Assembly: GCA_900553635.1 (NCBI GenBank)
Contig: USDU01000164.1
Span: 1-5,765, forward strand
Reading direction: 5' to 3'
DNA: 5,765 nucleotides
Source of the DNA: an uncultured Lachnospiraceae bacterium
Lineage (GTDB): Bacteria; Bacillota_A; Clostridia; Lachnospirales; Lachnospiraceae
Under the pieces are notes generated by a model. It saw only the letters and a program-made list of their open reading frames with translations. It was not told where the DNA came from and searched no databases. The translations under genes and the position numbers were made by a program. Of the stretch, positions 4,711 to 5,765 are shown piece by piece (positions within the stretch are counted from its first letter, which is position 1; every line of letters starts with the position of its first letter).

Positions 4711-5478
4711 TTATTTCTGCTCTTCTGTGCTTTCACCGTCGCCGGTTCCCTCTCCTGCCAGCTTCAACAGATCCTCGATCTCTTCCACAGGCATGTCCAT
4801 AAACGCGGACAGTTCTTCCACAGAGACCTGACGCTCCAGCTCGCCGGACAGCTCTTTGATACCGTCGCTGAGCTCATTTAAACGATCCGCAATCAGCTCG
4901 CCTGCGGATTTCTCCGTCTGCTGATCCTCCAGCGCTTCGCTGACTGCTTTTTCGATCTCTTCTTTCAGATAATCCAGAGCGGATACGCCCTCTTCCCGGA
5001 GTCCGAGAGTCTCCAGTGCCAGCATCAGACCGATATTGCCTTCCTGAATCAGGTCGCCGATGGGAAGTCCCCGGCCCGCGTAATGCTTTGCAGTCTCCAC
5101 TACCCTCGGAAGCAGCTGTTCAGTGAGACGCGCCTTTGCGTCATTGTCTCCGCTCCCCTCCACTTCCCGGCAGAACTCCAGTAATGCCTCTTCTTCCACT
5201 GTCTTCAAATAACTCAAATCCTCCTCGTACTGAGCCAAAAAGATCTGTTCCTCCTCAGAAAGCTCCGGCGTGCCCTCCTTTTGGTCCGCCGCAGGCACAT
5301 AGCCCTCCACGGTAATCATTTTGGACGCCAAATAAGCAAATACCAGGTCATACTGCTCCTCGGTCAGATCCATATCCTTCAAAAACGTCTTTACTGCGTC
5401 GGTACTGAGACGGTTGTTATTGATTTTTGCCAGCTCGCCCAGATCCTCCAGACGCTTCTGAAATGCTTCTTTTTCCAT
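4711..5478 (-). CDS. Degenerate sigma-70-like protein without functional promoter-recognition regions
   Basis: A 255-residue, very acidic protein related to primary sigma factors. Residues 14-57 resemble region 1.1. Residues 74-158 match regions 1.2 to 2.2, including YAGRGLPIGDLIQEGNIGLM (133-152), the surface that binds the RNA polymerase clamp helices. Residues 164-186 align with regions 2.3-2.4 with no deletion, but the E. coli sigma-70 residues Trp433/Trp434 become Glu173/Glu174, Phe427 becomes Ala167, Arg436 becomes Glu176 and Gln437 becomes Lys177. Residues 193-241 resemble region 3. Region 4 is absent and the tail is acidic (242-255). It probably binds core polymerase but cannot melt or read promoters; this is inferred. 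The ATG directly follows the TAA of the DUF3783 gene, with AAGGAG 9 nt upstream inside that gene. The alignment was made from memory. Confidence 0.8.
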   Translation of the reverse strand: MEKEAFQKRLEDLGELAKINNNRLSTDAVKTFLKDMDLTEEQYDLVFAYLASKMITVEGYVPAADQKEGTPELSEEEQIFLAQYEEDLSYLKTVEEEALLEFCREVEGSGDNDAKARLTEQLLPRVVETAKHYAGRGLPIGDLIQEGNIGLMLALETLGLREEGVSALDYLKEEIEKAVSEALEDQQTEKSAGELIADRLNELSDGIKELSGELERQVSVEELSAFMDMPVEEIEDLLKLAGEGTGDGESTEEQK

Positions 5479-5765
5479 TTATTTACTCTCCTTTTGTTCG
5501 GTCATCATTTCATGCTCTTTCCGGATTTCCTGATAAAGCTCATACAGGGGCCAGTCCGCATTGTGTTCTGTCACCATAGCCTTCATGGGAATCGGCGGCA
5601 CCTTGGCCTTTCTAAGACCTCCAAGCAGCTCCTGCAGCCGACGCTGTCCAAAGCCATGCAGCACCAGAAGCTTTTCCGGAATCACCGGCGCATCCGTGGC
5701 CTTCTCCTGCTCCTCATATCCGGGCAGCCCGGCCAGCGCCCCCACCTTTTCGGCTGTCTGTTCCG
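5479..5765 (-). CDS. DUF3783 family protein (partial, C-terminal part)
   Basis: The reading frame is open to the right edge, so the true start lies outside; the GTG at 5745 is internal and has no ribosome site. The visible 95 residues contain ALAGLPGYEE, then a domain that I recognise as DUF3783: EKLLVLHGFGQRRLQELL followed by MVTEHNADWPLYELYQEIRKEHE near the end. No catalytic motif is evident and the function is unknown. It is the gene before the sigma-like protein, with stop and start abutting (TAAATG), which implies coupled translation and perhaps a shared task. Confidence 0.8.
   Translation of the reverse strand, partial: EQTAEKVGALAGLPGYEEQEKATDAPVIPEKLLVLHGFGQRRLQELLGGLRKAKVPPIPMKAMVTEHNADWPLYELYQEIRKEHEMMTEQKESK

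Overview
The window looks like a stretch of chromosome from a low-to-mid GC, Gram-positive Clostridia, most plausibly a Lachnospiraceae-type anaerobe. The evidence is strong AGGAGG-type ribosome sites, canonical sigma-A promoters, the rpmG-secE-nusG-rplK order, a NusG close to the Bacillus/Clostridia form, and small DtxR/MntR, LarE, DUF2130 and DUF3783 genes. The taxon is inferred from protein character and gene order; no database was searched. I see no mobile element, CRISPR array, tRNA or rRNA.

Positions 1-1222 (minus strand) hold the front of the ribosomal and transcription operon. A strong promoter (TTGACA, 18 bp, extended -10 TATGAT) drives rpmG (L33, GTG start, missed by longer-ORF calling), secE, nusG and the start of rplK, which runs off the left edge. 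The nusG-rplK gap carries a hairpin that resembles the L1 autoregulatory leader. Positions 1223-1396 are a divergent control region with a tandem 10-bp repeat and an inverted repeat. Downstream lies a plus-strand metal-dependent regulator of the MntR/DtxR type with a mixed metal-binding residue set.

A bidirectional terminator (1813-1852) separates it from a minus-strand DUF2130 coiled-coil protein (1857-3107) with an apparent nuclease-like core. Next is a three-cysteine LarE-type sulfur transferase (3256-4071), ended by its own hairpin. LarE and a cold-shock protein gene (4412-4618) are divergent.

The cold-shock leader is the most unusual non-coding element. Between a near-consensus promoter and the gene lies a complete intrinsic terminator with a 16-bp perfect stem and a U-run. 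Its 5' arm contains a three-codon ORF (Met-Phe-Leu-stop), which suggests transcription attenuation controlled by a ribosome or by the Csp protein.

The right part (4711-5765, minus) is an operon of a DUF3783 protein (5' end outside the window) directly abutting (TAAATG) a sigma-70-like protein. The sigma-like protein keeps the core-polymerase-binding region 2.2, but its promoter-melting tryptophans are replaced by glutamates and it has no region 4. It is probably an RNA polymerase-binding protein rather than a working sigma factor.
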